Origin: Sphingobacterium detergens
GTDB lineage: Bacteria > Bacteroidota > Bacteroidia > Sphingobacteriales > Sphingobacteriaceae
Assembly (NCBI RefSeq): GCF_003610355.1
Contig: NZ_RAPY01000005.1
Location: 1-64,000 of the forward strand
Reading direction: 5' to 3'
DNA: 64,000 nt
Each line of letters starts with the position of its first letter. Positions within the stretch are counted from its first letter, which is position 1. This document shows, piece by piece, positions 52,216 through 61,234 of this stretch. The notes beneath the pieces are model-generated. The model made no database searches and was not told the origin of the DNA. It worked only from the letters and a program-made list of their open reading frames with translations. Both the position numbers and the translations under genes were made by a program.

Positions 52216-53608
52216 TCTCGCTGCATTCCTGATTGGTATAAGCCACTGTATACCTCATGCGATGGCTCAAGTCACGATCAGTTTGCCGCAAGCAAATATT
52301 CAAGCACGTACGGATTATATCCAAAGTTTTACAGGTGGCCAATATTCTTTTACTTTAATCGCCCTACTCCCAACAATCAGCACCAGGGCAATTAACAGTA
52401 CGAGTTTTGTCAGTACAACAGGCGGGGGAGCAGTCCCTTTAAATGTAGCACACCTTAAACTAGAAAAAATTAACAATCTTTCGTTACTCGGTTCAAGTAA
52501 TGATGTTATCTTATCAACTACCAATCAAATTCTAATCAGTTCGCTAGCAACTGTAAGTCTTTCTGCAGGTCCGGTTATTATCAACTCACGTTTTGTGACT
52601 GCAAATCAAACCTGGGTTGCAGGCATTTATAAAACTACACTATCGCTTACCGCCTCAGGTATTTTAGGCGGCACCATTACTCCCGCGAGCCAAGATTTCT
52701 CCATCGATGTGCCCGGGTTTATAAGCCCTCCAGCGAGTATCGGTACAACCAGCATTTTGATCAATGATTTGAGCTATTATCGTACTGCTAATGGCATCAA
52801 CGGTAATAGCGTTATACCTCTATCGACCACCGTCCCCTATATACCAAGTATCAAGAGCGGAAACACACAATTTAGCTTTAGTAGCAACTCGGCCTTTAAC
52901 ACCACACCGGTTACTCCTGTCTCAACCGTCAATACGACTTTAACAGGTATTGCGAATGCCACAAGCGCAGCTTTATCCACCACGGATCAATCTTTAACCA
53001 ATACAGCCGGTATTGCTGTTCCAACCAACAATAATCAGACGTTGACGTATACCTATAACATTGGATTAAACCAGCTGAAAACAAATTTTATTCAGGCAGG
53101 CACCTATTCCGTCCCATTGACCTACAGCTGGAACAAATTATCATCAGCCTATCCCAGCGGCAGCCTACAGGCACAAGCAAATGGAAACCTGTCTGTTGTG
53201 GTAAGCGACCTAGGCGAAATCGTTGCCAATCAACAAACCGTCAATCTTGCTTTTGCGACAACCAATGATTATAAGAATGGTGTCAATTTAAATATGCCAG
53301 CCCATCTTAAGATAAGTAAAACCACGCCATACAACCTCTACGTGCGCGCGACATCGACAAGCTTTGCTTCAGGAGCCAACAGCATTCCGTTAAATGTATT
53401 GCGCATTGGTCCAATGACCGGTCAAAGCGGCATGAATACCATTGCCCTATCCACCACAGCTCAGCAGCTTATCCAGGGTGCCGACCCTGTAATAGATCGT
53501 AATCTGAATATTCTTTATAGTATCCCCGCGAGCGCAACAGGTATGCTTCTCAATAAACCTGCCGGCGCATATTCGGCCAATATTATTTTTAGCTTCGTCG
53601 CTCCTTAA
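52190..53608 (+). CDS. Large secreted protein with three pilin-like domains
   Basis: This 472-residue protein begins with a TTG codon: the frame has a stop just upstream and no other start yields the signal peptide (ending HAMAQ). It overlaps the chaperone gene, so translation is probably coupled. Three domains of similar design follow (about 28-178, 180-330, 335-472). Each has an LSTTxQxL motif (VILSTTNQILI, ALSTTDQSLTN, ALSTTAQQLIQ) followed by a YxI/YxxGI strand and an AGxYxxxI/L closing strand (AGIYKTTLSL, AGTYSVPLTY, AGAYSANIIF). The small pilin-like protein matches the last copy. By analogy it may be a tip or anchor subunit. Confidence 0.6.
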   Translation: MRRRKLHISLAAFLIGISHCIPHAMAQVTISLPQANIQARTDYIQSFTGGQYSFTLIALLPTISTRAINSTSFVSTTGGGAVPLNVAHLKLEKINNLSLLGSSNDVILSTTNQILISSLATVSLSAGPVIINSRFVTANQTWVAGIYKTTLSLTASGILGGTITPASQDFSIDVPGFISPPASIGTTSILINDLSYYRTANGINGNSVIPLSTTVPYIPSIKSGNTQFSFSSNSAFNTTPVTPVSTVNTTLTGIANATSAALSTTDQSLTNTAGIAVPTNNNQTLTYTYNIGLNQLKTNFIQAGTYSVPLTYSWNKLSSAYPSGSLQAQANGNLSVVVSDLGEIVANQQTVNLAFATTNDYKNGVNLNMPAHLKISKTTPYNLYVRATSTSFASGANSIPLNVLRIGPMTGQSGMNTIALSTTAQQLIQGADPVIDRNLNILYSIPASATGMLLNKPAGAYSANIIFSFVAP

Positions 53609-56439
53609 AAGCGTTTAACACCAACTTTTCTGCGTTCGTCCCGATAGTTAAAATCCGGAATCACACAATCCTTATCCACTTTAACTTCGATTGCACAATT
53701 TTGATTTTCGATCGAGAAGGGCATTCCTTCAGTAACAACAGCTATACTGTAATTTCCCAATGGGAGATACAGCACATAATCGCCGCTTTCTGAACTTAGC
53801 GTACTGTAGATTTTCCCTTGGCGATCTACGGCGGTTATTTTTATTCCCCCTAGCTGCGGTCTCGTTTTTAGATACTTATTTTCAACGACCTTAATGCGAC
53901 CTTTTAATGGCCTTGTTTTTATCAGTGGAATTTCCAGCCGTTGGTTTTTAGTCATCAATACATTTATCGGTCCCAGCGAAACCCAGCCTTTGCTATTCTC
54001 CACCTGCACGATATATGGACCGGTATCCATATCAACAAATTTCACACGGCCTTTCTCGTCTGTTAGCGCCACTTCCTTTCCAATCCGCACCAAAACGGCC
54101 CCGGCTTTGGCTTCTCCGACGTCATTGCTACCGTTATTGTTTTCGTCTTCGAAAAAAGTCAGTTCCAGCTTATGACCTTTCTGTCCCGCACGTCGGCCAA
54201 AATTCTTTTCTATTCCCAGGCGAATCTGCCTATTATCAAAAGAATAACGATTCAGTGGGTTAGGATCAGGTGGTAAATTCGGATCTACAAGAAACAACGA
54301 TTTTCCGCTTATTGCAGTATAGAATATATCGGCTGTCAAATTCCAATTATCTTTGATTTGCCAGCGGACATTACCATTTACCGAGAGATTGTTACTTCGG
54401 GAGAAGCCATAATAGCTATACATGGTCGAGAGCTGCACATGTAGCTGATTATTAAAGGCGTAAAATTGCGTATTTGGACCCAATGAATAAATGCTGTAAT
54501 TCGAATTTGCATTGGTAGCCAAAAGATCGCTTAAATAGTACGGGTTAATCTGAATAAATGTATTAAATCCAAAAAACGTATTCGTATAATTACCATTGAT
54601 GCGGACCGAATGAAATGGCGCAATAGGTCTATTGGATGTATTCCTATAGGTATATCCATAATCCGTTTGCAGTGAGAACCGGTGACTGGGGGTAAAAAAA
54701 TTAAGGTCAGCTACTGTACGAAGGGAGTTCGACTTCCAATTCACCGGATTAGTTGCAATTCCCCACCAATTCTGATAGGCACCATGTTGTGCCATAAAAT
54801 AAGGCCTGAGCTCAAGTTGCAGTTTTCCAAGACCGGTATGATACCCCAACTCATAAATCTGTATCCGAGAGGCATTATTAAAAAAATAGTTTCTATCTCC
54901 CGCAAGGTATTTTGGATTATTATCCATATAGCTGATCCGGGCAGAAAGGTTTCGATCGTTGGCCATTGACATCGTTATACGTGAATCTGTTTGGGTAAGA
55001 CCTCTACGCAGCCCCACATAGTATGGTGAACTATAATAATTGACACTTGTAATCTGATAGTTGCCAAAAGAGTTATTATAATTTATGCCCCCTGCTACCG
55101 CTAGCCTATTATTTCCGCTTTCAACCTGTTCGATACTCGTCCCTCCTTCCAAGAAAAGACTATTATTATTGCCCAAATCAATAAAACGTTTACCACTGAA
55201 CAGACCGCTGCGTACACCACGATAATCATTATTGCTATGTAAGTAGGCGATGCTGTTTTCCTGGTTTTTTTCGGTTTGAACAGCATATTTAACGCCAACT
55301 ATCTCTCCACCAGGAATTGGATTATCCATCTCCGTAAACAACATGTAATTGTTCTGGATTGCATACAAGCTGAGGGAACGCTGTTTATCGAATTTGTAGG
55401 TACCTTTTATACCGCGTCCATTGATAAACTGATCGAGATTTTCATAAATATTCCCCAGTTTCACGCCCCACTTTTCGGTCTCATAATCCAGATAGGTATC
55501 GTATAGATTAAAGGTGCGTTGATCTTGATAATAATCAAAATTCATTCGATAGCTCAATTTATCTTTATTGTTCAGATCAATTTTACCATCTCCCTGTAAC
55601 TGGTAAACCGAAATATTTTTACCCATGTTGATATAACGTAAAGCAGCTCGATTGTCAAAGGGTTGGTTTTGCAAATTCATATTGGAAAAGAAACGCTTTA
55701 CACTTCCCACTGTCATCATACGAATACGATTGGAGGCCAACACGCTACCACCACCCTCGACGGCCTGAATATCAACATCAAAATCCATGTTTATATTTTT
55801 CTTACGCAAACGGGCGGTAAAAGTCAGCAAAGACTGCCCTCCCGCGGCCAATGTAAATGGCAGAGTCTCACCAATGATCTCCAAGTCAGGAGAAAGGTTA
55901 GGAAAACGCAACTGGACAGTCAGGGGTACCAGTCCCCGATTGACAGCCCGCACTAAAAATTGTGTCTGCCCCGTGGCCTGATCCAGGTAATATTCCGATT
56001 GTTCAGTCTGAATAAGGAAAGACTGTTCCATAGCCAATTGCGTATAAAAGGACTGATGTCCCTGTATTTTTACTAAGGGATCATTCGATTCAAATCCGAT
56101 TGTAAAGGCCTGTGTTCCCTCAGCAATGGTCTGGCGATCGGCCATATATTTTAGCGGAAACCACTTCGTTTCTTTGGGCTTTAAAGTAATCGACCCCGGC
56201 AATTTTATTAAGCCCCGAAGAGCCGCAGTGTTAGCTGCTGTAGGCTTTAATTCAATTGCTCTATCCGTATGGTTACTGATGTTTAATTTATTGGAGAATG
56301 TTTGCGAAGGTATAATTTGTATTGTATCACGTTCAAAATAATACGTGATATCGTATAGTTGCTGACCTTTCGCTTGGGACAAGAAAAGAGCAGCATAGCA
56401 GAAAAGAAACAGGAAAATCCAGCGGCTTCTTATTGGCAT
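53605..56439 (-). CDS. Usher-like outer-membrane barrel with Ig-like and carboxypeptidase-like domains
   Basis: This 944-residue protein has a signal peptide ending AKGQ. Residues about 30-250 hold two Ig-like domains (TFSNKLNISNHTDRAIELKP, FLVRAVNRGLVPLTVQLRFP). A long barrel region (about 260-760) is rich in aromatic and Asn residues with YQDQRTF, GNIYENLDQF and similar strands. The C-terminus has a Cna-B/SdrD-like domain (FFEDENNNGSNDVGEAKAGAV) and a carboxypeptidase-like domain (GGIKITAVDRQGKIYSTLS). This order (barrel, then a carboxypeptidase-like domain) recalls alternative chaperone-usher proteins. It is convergent with the pilin-like genes, overlapping by 4 bp. Usher function is inferred, not shown. 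Confidence 0.55.
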   Translation of the reverse strand: MPIRSRWIFLFLFCYAALFLSQAKGQQLYDITYYFERDTIQIIPSQTFSNKLNISNHTDRAIELKPTAANTAALRGLIKLPGSITLKPKETKWFPLKYMADRQTIAEGTQAFTIGFESNDPLVKIQGHQSFYTQLAMEQSFLIQTEQSEYYLDQATGQTQFLVRAVNRGLVPLTVQLRFPNLSPDLEIIGETLPFTLAAGGQSLLTFTARLRKKNINMDFDVDIQAVEGGGSVLASNRIRMMTVGSVKRFFSNMNLQNQPFDNRAALRYINMGKNISVYQLQGDGKIDLNNKDKLSYRMNFDYYQDQRTFNLYDTYLDYETEKWGVKLGNIYENLDQFINGRGIKGTYKFDKQRSLSLYAIQNNYMLFTEMDNPIPGGEIVGVKYAVQTEKNQENSIAYLHSNNDYRGVRSGLFSGKRFIDLGNNNSLFLEGGTSIEQVESGNNRLAVAGGINYNNSFGNYQITSVNYYSSPYYVGLRRGLTQTDSRITMSMANDRNLSARISYMDNNPKYLAGDRNYFFNNASRIQIYELGYHTGLGKLQLELRPYFMAQHGAYQNWWGIATNPVNWKSNSLRTVADLNFFTPSHRFSLQTDYGYTYRNTSNRPIAPFHSVRINGNYTNTFFGFNTFIQINPYYLSDLLATNANSNYSIYSLGPNTQFYAFNNQLHVQLSTMYSYYGFSRSNNLSVNGNVRWQIKDNWNLTADIFYTAISGKSLFLVDPNLPPDPNPLNRYSFDNRQIRLGIEKNFGRRAGQKGHKLELTFFEDENNNGSNDVGEAKAGAVLVRIGKEVALTDEKGRVKFVDMDTGPYIVQVENSKGWVSLGPINVLMTKNQRLEIPLIKTRPLKGRIKVVENKYLKTRPQLGGIKITAVDRQGKIYSTLSSESGDYVLYLPLGNYSIAVVTEGMPFSIENQNCAIEVKVDKDCVIPDFNYRDERRKVGVKRF

Positions 56440-56524
56440 AGTATACGATTCAAATATCCATAAAAGTCAGGCTAAATTCCATGAGATTAAAATAAACGAC
56501 GTCACATATTCATGTAACGAAATG

Positions 56525-57133
56525 CTACGCCGTCAGTTGGGCGATCAACTCCCCTTTGCTATTGATCTGAAGCTTCCGGTAGATACGTTTGATGTAAATA
56601 CGGACGGTATCCAATGAAATGGTATACTTCTGAGCAATCATTTTATAACTCAATCCCTCGATAATCCCATTGGCAATCTGGAGTTCCCGTGCAGTAAGCA
56701 GATCCTCATACTTCTTTGATTTAAAGCTCTGTTCGATCAGGGCTCTATTAATGCTGGGACTCACAAATGATCCATCATTTATCGTAATCTTGATTGCAGA
56801 CATCAATGATTCCAAGCAAGTTTTCTTTAATAGATAGCTGACAGCACCGTATCGGAAGCAGTTACGCACAGTTCTCACATCAGCCACTTCGGTTAATATG
56901 ATAATTTCAGTTTTTGGAAAGGCATTTTTTGCATGTTCAACAATTAAGGGTTCCTGATTTTCAATGTCAACAATCAATATATCAGGAGCAAGCATCGCTC
57001 GATCTACACGTCCGCTGCCTATATCAAAAAGAACTTCGATCCTATTTGCTCCCACTTCATTTTTCTCATTAAGTATACGCTGGGTTTCTTGTCTTGCGCG
57101 TTCGTCTCTATCAATAATGCCTACAGTAATCAT
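56525..57133 (-). CDS. Orphan NarL/LuxR-type response regulator
   Basis: This 202-residue regulator has a receiver with acidic pocket Asp8/Asp10 (IIDRDERA), predicted phospho-acceptor Asp56 (DILIVDIENQ) and Lys103 or 104 (YLLKKTC). The LuxR-type helix-turn-helix is LTARELQIANGIIEGLSYKM with SLDTVRIYIKRIYRKLQI. No histidine kinase is adjacent. It lies 85 bp upstream of the usher-like gene on the same strand, so it probably controls the surface-fibre cluster, and its kinase is elsewhere. Confidence 0.85.
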   Translation of the reverse strand: MITVGIIDRDERARQETQRILNEKNEVGANRIEVLFDIGSGRVDRAMLAPDILIVDIENQEPLIVEHAKNAFPKTEIIILTEVADVRTVRNCFRYGAVSYLLKKTCLESLMSAIKITINDGSFVSPSINRALIEQSFKSKKYEDLLTARELQIANGIIEGLSYKMIAQKYTISLDTVRIYIKRIYRKLQINSKGELIAQLTA

Positions 57134-57502
57134 GTGCTTGTTATTATTCCATATAATAATTAGTCCTATATGCCGTAATACCTCTTTTCAGTCATTTAGC
57201 ACTAATTCGAATGATTCACGCGGAATCTGAATTGATCTATATCTTATTACTACTCTCTATAAAACAACTATTAGAAAAGAATTGTTTTATAAAAGAAAAA
57301 TACATAAATATAATGAAATTTTTTTCAATATAGGTCAGTCTCTTACCTGAGCTCCCGGAATTGGAATAAGAGTAATTATTTTATGTCGTAAAAATAAGTA
57401 GAAGACTTCCTGCACATAAGGAGAATAGAAACTTTTCATAATGGATATTGTGTATAATAAGATGACTATACACAATATATAAAAAATACGCCTCAACAGC
57501 AA
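57134..57502. other. Intergenic region with two inverted repeats
   Basis: No gene is seen. TATAAAACAA (57258-57267) pairs with TTGTTTTATA (57282-57291), about 125 bp upstream of the response regulator. ATATTGTGTATA (57445-57456) pairs perfectly with 57467-57478. Neither has a clear T-run after it, so they look more like protein sites or transcript folds than terminators. Confidence 0.4.
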
Positions 57503-57546
57503 AAAATTCGCTTTTTATGAAGCCTCTTTATTCACTCTTCATAAAA
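57503..57546 (-). terminator. Terminator of the dTDP-rhamnose operon
   Basis: TTTTATGAAG (57513-57522) pairs with CTTCATAAAA (57537-57546). On the minus strand it is followed by GCGAATTTTTTGC, a six-T tail. An alternative fold (CCTCTTTAT with ATAAAAGAGG) competes with it. It lies 43 bp beyond the stop at 57589. Confidence 0.6.
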
Positions 57547-57588
57547 GAGGTTATTCTAAAGGTAGACTAGCATTACACAGCAATTCGA

Positions 57589-58449
57589 TTATCTAATGAT
57601 ATGTTTCAGGTATTCCCCATACCCTGATTTACACAAAGGTTCAGCAACAGAAAGCAGTTGTTGTCGGTCAATGTACCCCATACGATACGCGACTTCCTCA
57701 ATAGCACCTATTTTCATTCCCTGGCGCTCTTCAATCACCTGCACAAATTGCGCGGCCTGCATCAATGATTGTATAGTACCCGTATCCAGCCAGGCTGTCC
57801 CTCTGTCAAATATACCGACCTTTAATTTTGCCCGCTTTAAATATTCTTTATTGATATCTGTAATCTCTAGCTCTCCTCTTGCTGATGGCTTGATACCTTT
57901 TGCAATTGCTACAACATCGTTATCATAAAAATAAATTCCAGGAACAGCATAGTTCGATTTTGGTTGTTTCGGTTTCTCTTCAATAGAAACAACATTTTTC
58001 GCTTCATCAAACTCCACCACGCCATAACGTTCGGGATCATGTACAGGATAAGCAAATACAACACCACCATCTGGATCGGCACAAGACTGCAATAACTTTG
58101 ACAAGCCAGAGCCATAGAAAATATTATCCCCCAGAATTAGCGCGACCTTATCATCACCTATAAATTCCTCGCCCAACAAAAATGCTTGCGCCAAGCCATC
58201 AGGACTTGGCTGCTCCTTATATTCAAACCTACAGCCTAGTTGAGAACCATCGCCCAATAGCTTTTGAAAGTTTGGTAAATCCTGTGGAGTCGAGATAATC
58301 AATATTTCGCGAATGCCAGACAACATTAATGTAGACAAGGGATAATATATCATTGGCTTATCATATACTGGCATTAATTGCTTACTTACTGCAAGTGTTA
58401 ATGGGTGCAAACGGGTTCCAGATCCACCGGCTAATATAATTCCTTTCAT
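57589..58449 (-). CDS. rfbA: Glucose-1-phosphate thymidylyltransferase
   Basis: It makes dTDP-glucose from dTTP and glucose-1-phosphate, the first step of dTDP-L-rhamnose synthesis. This 286-residue enzyme shows the nucleotidyltransferase opening GGSGTRLHPLTLAVSKQLMP, with ALILGDNIFYGSGL and VVSIEEKPKQPKSNYAVPG. Length and motifs are standard. It is last in the order rfbB, rfbC, rfbD, rfbA on the minus strand, 38 bp beyond rfbD, all four pathway enzymes present. Confidence 0.95.
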   Translation of the reverse strand: MKGIILAGGSGTRLHPLTLAVSKQLMPVYDKPMIYYPLSTLMLSGIREILIISTPQDLPNFQKLLGDGSQLGCRFEYKEQPSPDGLAQAFLLGEEFIGDDKVALILGDNIFYGSGLSKLLQSCADPDGGVVFAYPVHDPERYGVVEFDEAKNVVSIEEKPKQPKSNYAVPGIYFYDNDVVAIAKGIKPSARGELEITDINKEYLKRAKLKVGIFDRGTAWLDTGTIQSLMQAAQFVQVIEERQGMKIGAIEEVAYRMGYIDRQQLLSVAEPLCKSGYGEYLKHIIR

Positions 58450-58487
58450 TTTATAGTATTGCGTAATGAGTATTGGGTATTGAGATC

Positions 58488-59348
58488 TTAGTATTTTTTA
58501 ATTTCCTCGGCTAGCATTTTAGCTAAGCTCTCCTTCCATTCGGGCACGACCACATCATAGACCGCTTTAATCTTCGATTTATCAAGCAGTGAGTACTTTG
58601 GCCGTTGCGCTGGCGTCGGATAAGCACTCGTCGGAATTGGTTTTACCTGACAATCAAACGAATGAAAATCACGTATTGCTACAGCAAAATCATACCAGGA
58701 GATTTCGCCTTCATTACTGTAGTTATAGATTCCAGCTTCCCAATTTGCTGCATCAGCGATTTTCAAAATCGCTCTAGCCAAATCTTTTGCATAGGTTGGG
58801 CTACCAATTTGATCATTAATTACATTTACTTCCTCTCGTTCAGCCATTAGTCGGCACATCGTCTTCACAAAATTCTTTCCATAGGAAGAATATACCCAGG
58901 AGGTCCGGATAATAATCGCTTCGGAGCACCATTTTTGAATAGCATTCTCGCCAGCAAGTTTGGTCTGGCCATAAGCATTGATCGGTGCCGTTGGCGCGTC
59001 TTCGGTTAACGGAATAGCCGAACCACCGTCAAATACATAATCCGTCGAAATCGCAATCAATTTTGCACCATGTAGATGACAGTATTGCGCAATCTCCTCG
59101 CAGGCTAGGTGGTTGACCAAATCTGCCAGCTCAGGTTCTTCCTCCGCCTTATCAACTGTAGTATAAGCGCCTGCATGAATAATCAAATCTGGCTGATACA
59201 TCGCCAAAATATCCTGAATTAAGGACACTTGATCCAGCGGTAACTGCTTCCGATCCAAAAAGTAGCACTCTTTTTCGGTCTCATTCGCCAATAGTTCGTT
59301 TAATTCGGAACCTAACTGTCCAGAAGCGCCTGTAATGACAATTCTCAT
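58488..59348 (-). CDS. rfbD: dTDP-4-dehydrorhamnose reductase
   Basis: It makes dTDP-L-rhamnose, the last step of the pathway. I start at 59348 (MRIVITGASGQLGSELNELL); the longer frame adds an unlikely N-terminus. The Rossmann motif GASGQLGSEL is at residue 7; STDYVFDGGSAIPLTEDAP and YGQTKLAGENAIQKW (the Tyr/Lys pair) mark the short-chain reductase active site. About 286 residues, typical. Confidence 0.94.
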   Translation of the reverse strand: MRIVITGASGQLGSELNELLANETEKECYFLDRKQLPLDQVSLIQDILAMYQPDLIIHAGAYTTVDKAEEEPELADLVNHLACEEIAQYCHLHGAKLIAISTDYVFDGGSAIPLTEDAPTAPINAYGQTKLAGENAIQKWCSEAIIIRTSWVYSSYGKNFVKTMCRLMAEREEVNVINDQIGSPTYAKDLARAILKIADAANWEAGIYNYSNEGEISWYDFAVAIRDFHSFDCQVKPIPTSAYPTPAQRPKYSLLDKSKIKAVYDVVVPEWKESLAKMLAEEIKKY

Positions 59349-59428
59349 CAAATCTTTTTTATGGTTTAAGCCTGATGTATCTATTTCTCCCAAACAGAAG
59401 CATTAAAGCACATCGGCGTTCTATTTTG

Positions 59429-59983
59429 TTATTTCAATTTATTGTATAAAGCTGTAAAATTTTGTGCCTCTTTGTCCTTTTGCGACAAGATCATCTGATC
59501 GACAGGAATCCGCCAATCAATAGCCAATTGCGGATCTAATGGATGCACACCATCCTCAGCTTCTTTGTGATAGGTATTGTCACATTTGTAGGAGAATACG
59601 GCCTGTTCAGACAACACGGAGAAGCCGTGTAGAAAGCCCTTTGGAATAAACATTTGTTTTTTATTTTCGGCTGAGAGTTCTACAGCAACATGCTGTCCAT
59701 AGGTGGGTGAATTGGGCCGAACATCAACAGCCACATCCAATACGCGACCTTCTAACACACGGACCAGTTTTGCCTGTGCATGCTCACCTGCTTGCATATG
59801 CAATCCCCTGACCACGCCAAATTGAGATTTCGATTGGTTATCCTGTACAAAATGGGGATTATGTCCCAATATTTCGGCCAATTTATTTTCATTATACGAT
59901 TCAAAGAAATAACCTCGCTCATCTTCGAAAACGGCCGGCTCCAAGATAAAGCAACCCGATAGTTTAGTTTCAGTATATTTCAT
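59429..59983 (-). CDS. rfbC: dTDP-4-dehydrorhamnose 3,5-epimerase
   Basis: It performs the third pathway step. This 184-residue cupin enzyme has the catalytic region QSKSQFGVVRGLHMQAGEHA (His general base in RGLHMQ), GYFFESYNENKL near the start and FIPKGFLHGFSVLSEQAVF in the middle. Length is normal. It starts 2 bp after the rfbB stop, so the two are translationally close. Confidence 0.95.
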   Translation of the reverse strand: MKYTETKLSGCFILEPAVFEDERGYFFESYNENKLAEILGHNPHFVQDNQSKSQFGVVRGLHMQAGEHAQAKLVRVLEGRVLDVAVDVRPNSPTYGQHVAVELSAENKKQMFIPKGFLHGFSVLSEQAVFSYKCDNTYHKEAEDGVHPLDPQLAIDWRIPVDQMILSQKDKEAQNFTALYNKLK

Positions 59984-59985
59984 GT

Positions 59986-61041
59986 TTAAGCGCCGTGATA
60001 TTGGTTGTTGTAATACTTCTGATAGTCACCGGAAGTCACATGATCCAGCCATTCCTGATTGGACAGAAACCAATCTATCGTCAGTGATAAGCCTTGTTCA
60101 AATGTCACTGATGGACTCCAGCCCAATTCCGTATTTATTTTGTTTGCATCAATCGCGTAACGCAGATCATGGCCAGGCCGATCTTTCACAAAAGTAATTA
60201 GCGAAGCAGCTGTCCCCTCTTCACGGCCTAACTTGGCATCCATTTGTCGGCATAGTTCTTTGATCAGGTCTATATTCTGCCATTCATTAAAACCACCTAC
60301 ATTGTAAGAATCGCCATTTTTGCCTTGATGAAAAACTAGGTCTATCGCTTTCGCATGGTCAATTACAAAGAGCCAGTCCCGCGTATACTTTCCATCCCCA
60401 TATACGGGCAGTGGTTTGTTATGTAAGATATTATGAATACACAGCGGGATTAGCTTTTCAGGGAAATGATTGGGGCCATAATTATTTGAACAATTGGTTA
60501 GGACAATCGGTAATCCATAGGTATCATGATAGGCTCGCACAAAATGATCCGAACTTGCTTTGGAGGCAGAGTAAGGTGAATGTGGATCATATTTGGTATC
60601 CTCTGTAAAAAAACCTGTTTCGCCCAAAGCACCAAACACCTCATCTGTTGAGACATGATGAAAACGTTTTCCCTCAAAATTATCCTTCCAAATTGCTCGA
60701 GCAGCGTTCAACAAATTTACGGTGCCGATCACATTGGTCATCACAAACGCTGTAGGATCTGCAATTGAACGGTCAACATGTGATTCTGCGGCCAAATGAA
60801 TGACACCATCCGGCTGATATTGTTCGAAGATTGAGGTTATCGTAGCCTGATCCGTAATATCGGCTTTCACAAAAGTGTAATTCGGGTGATCCTCTATATC
60901 TTTCAGATTTTCCAGATTACCGGCATAAGTTAGCGCATCCAGATTAATAATTTGATAGTCAGGATACTTTGTAACAAACTCACGGACGACATGGGATCCA
61001 ATAAATCCTGCACCTCCGGTGATTAAAATTTTTTTATTCAT
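59986..61041 (-). CDS. rfbB: dTDP-glucose 4,6-dehydratase
   Basis: It performs the second pathway step. This 351-residue Rossmann enzyme has ITGGAGFIGSHVVREF at residue 6, HLAAESHVDRSI, the STDEVFGALG motif and the Tyr-Lys pair in YSASKASSDHFVRAYHDTYG. Motifs and length match RmlB closely. It is first in its transcript, preceded by a -7 box at 61083-61090 and a terminator at 61170-61205. Confidence 0.96.
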   Translation of the reverse strand: MNKKILITGGAGFIGSHVVREFVTKYPDYQIINLDALTYAGNLENLKDIEDHPNYTFVKADITDQATITSIFEQYQPDGVIHLAAESHVDRSIADPTAFVMTNVIGTVNLLNAARAIWKDNFEGKRFHHVSTDEVFGALGETGFFTEDTKYDPHSPYSASKASSDHFVRAYHDTYGLPIVLTNCSNNYGPNHFPEKLIPLCIHNILHNKPLPVYGDGKYTRDWLFVIDHAKAIDLVFHQGKNGDSYNVGGFNEWQNIDLIKELCRQMDAKLGREEGTAASLITFVKDRPGHDLRYAIDANKINTELGWSPSVTFEQGLSLTIDWFLSNQEWLDHVTSGDYQKYYNNQYHGA

Positions 61042-61082
61042 ATACGTTGCTTATCGACGGAATACCGCACGAGCTAATCTGT

Positions 61083-61090
61083 CAAAATTA
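61083..61090 (-). promoter_or_regulatory. -7 box for the rfbBCDA transcript
   Basis: On the minus strand it reads TAATTTTG, an exact TAnnTTTG match, 42 bp upstream of the rfbB ATG. A -33 TTG is not clear. The terminator at 61170-61205 separates this unit from the dehydratase gene upstream, making an independent promoter necessary. Confidence 0.4.
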
Positions 61091-61169
61091 TTACTCTAGT
61101 TAAATCGTTCGCTAAAATTAGGTTGATTTTTGCGAATTGGCAAGTTTTAATCGATTGAGAAAGCATAAT

Positions 61170-61205
61170 AAATACAAAAGTCCCATTACTGGGACTTTTG
61201 TATTT
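61170..61205 (-). terminator. Perfect 16-bp terminator after the CapD-like gene
   Basis: AAATACAAAAGTCCCA (61170-61185) pairs exactly with 61190-61205 around a TTAC loop. It lies 30 bp past the stop at 61235. The T-rich part is in the stem itself. Confidence 0.75.
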
Positions 61206-61234
61206 AGATCAGGCTATATTCTTTTGTGTTACTT

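Noticed and set aside
61149..61156. AATCGATT near the rhamnose operon, similar to the core of the shared operator
   Set aside because: It lacks the flanking GCG/CGC bases and the paired arrangement of the three good sites.
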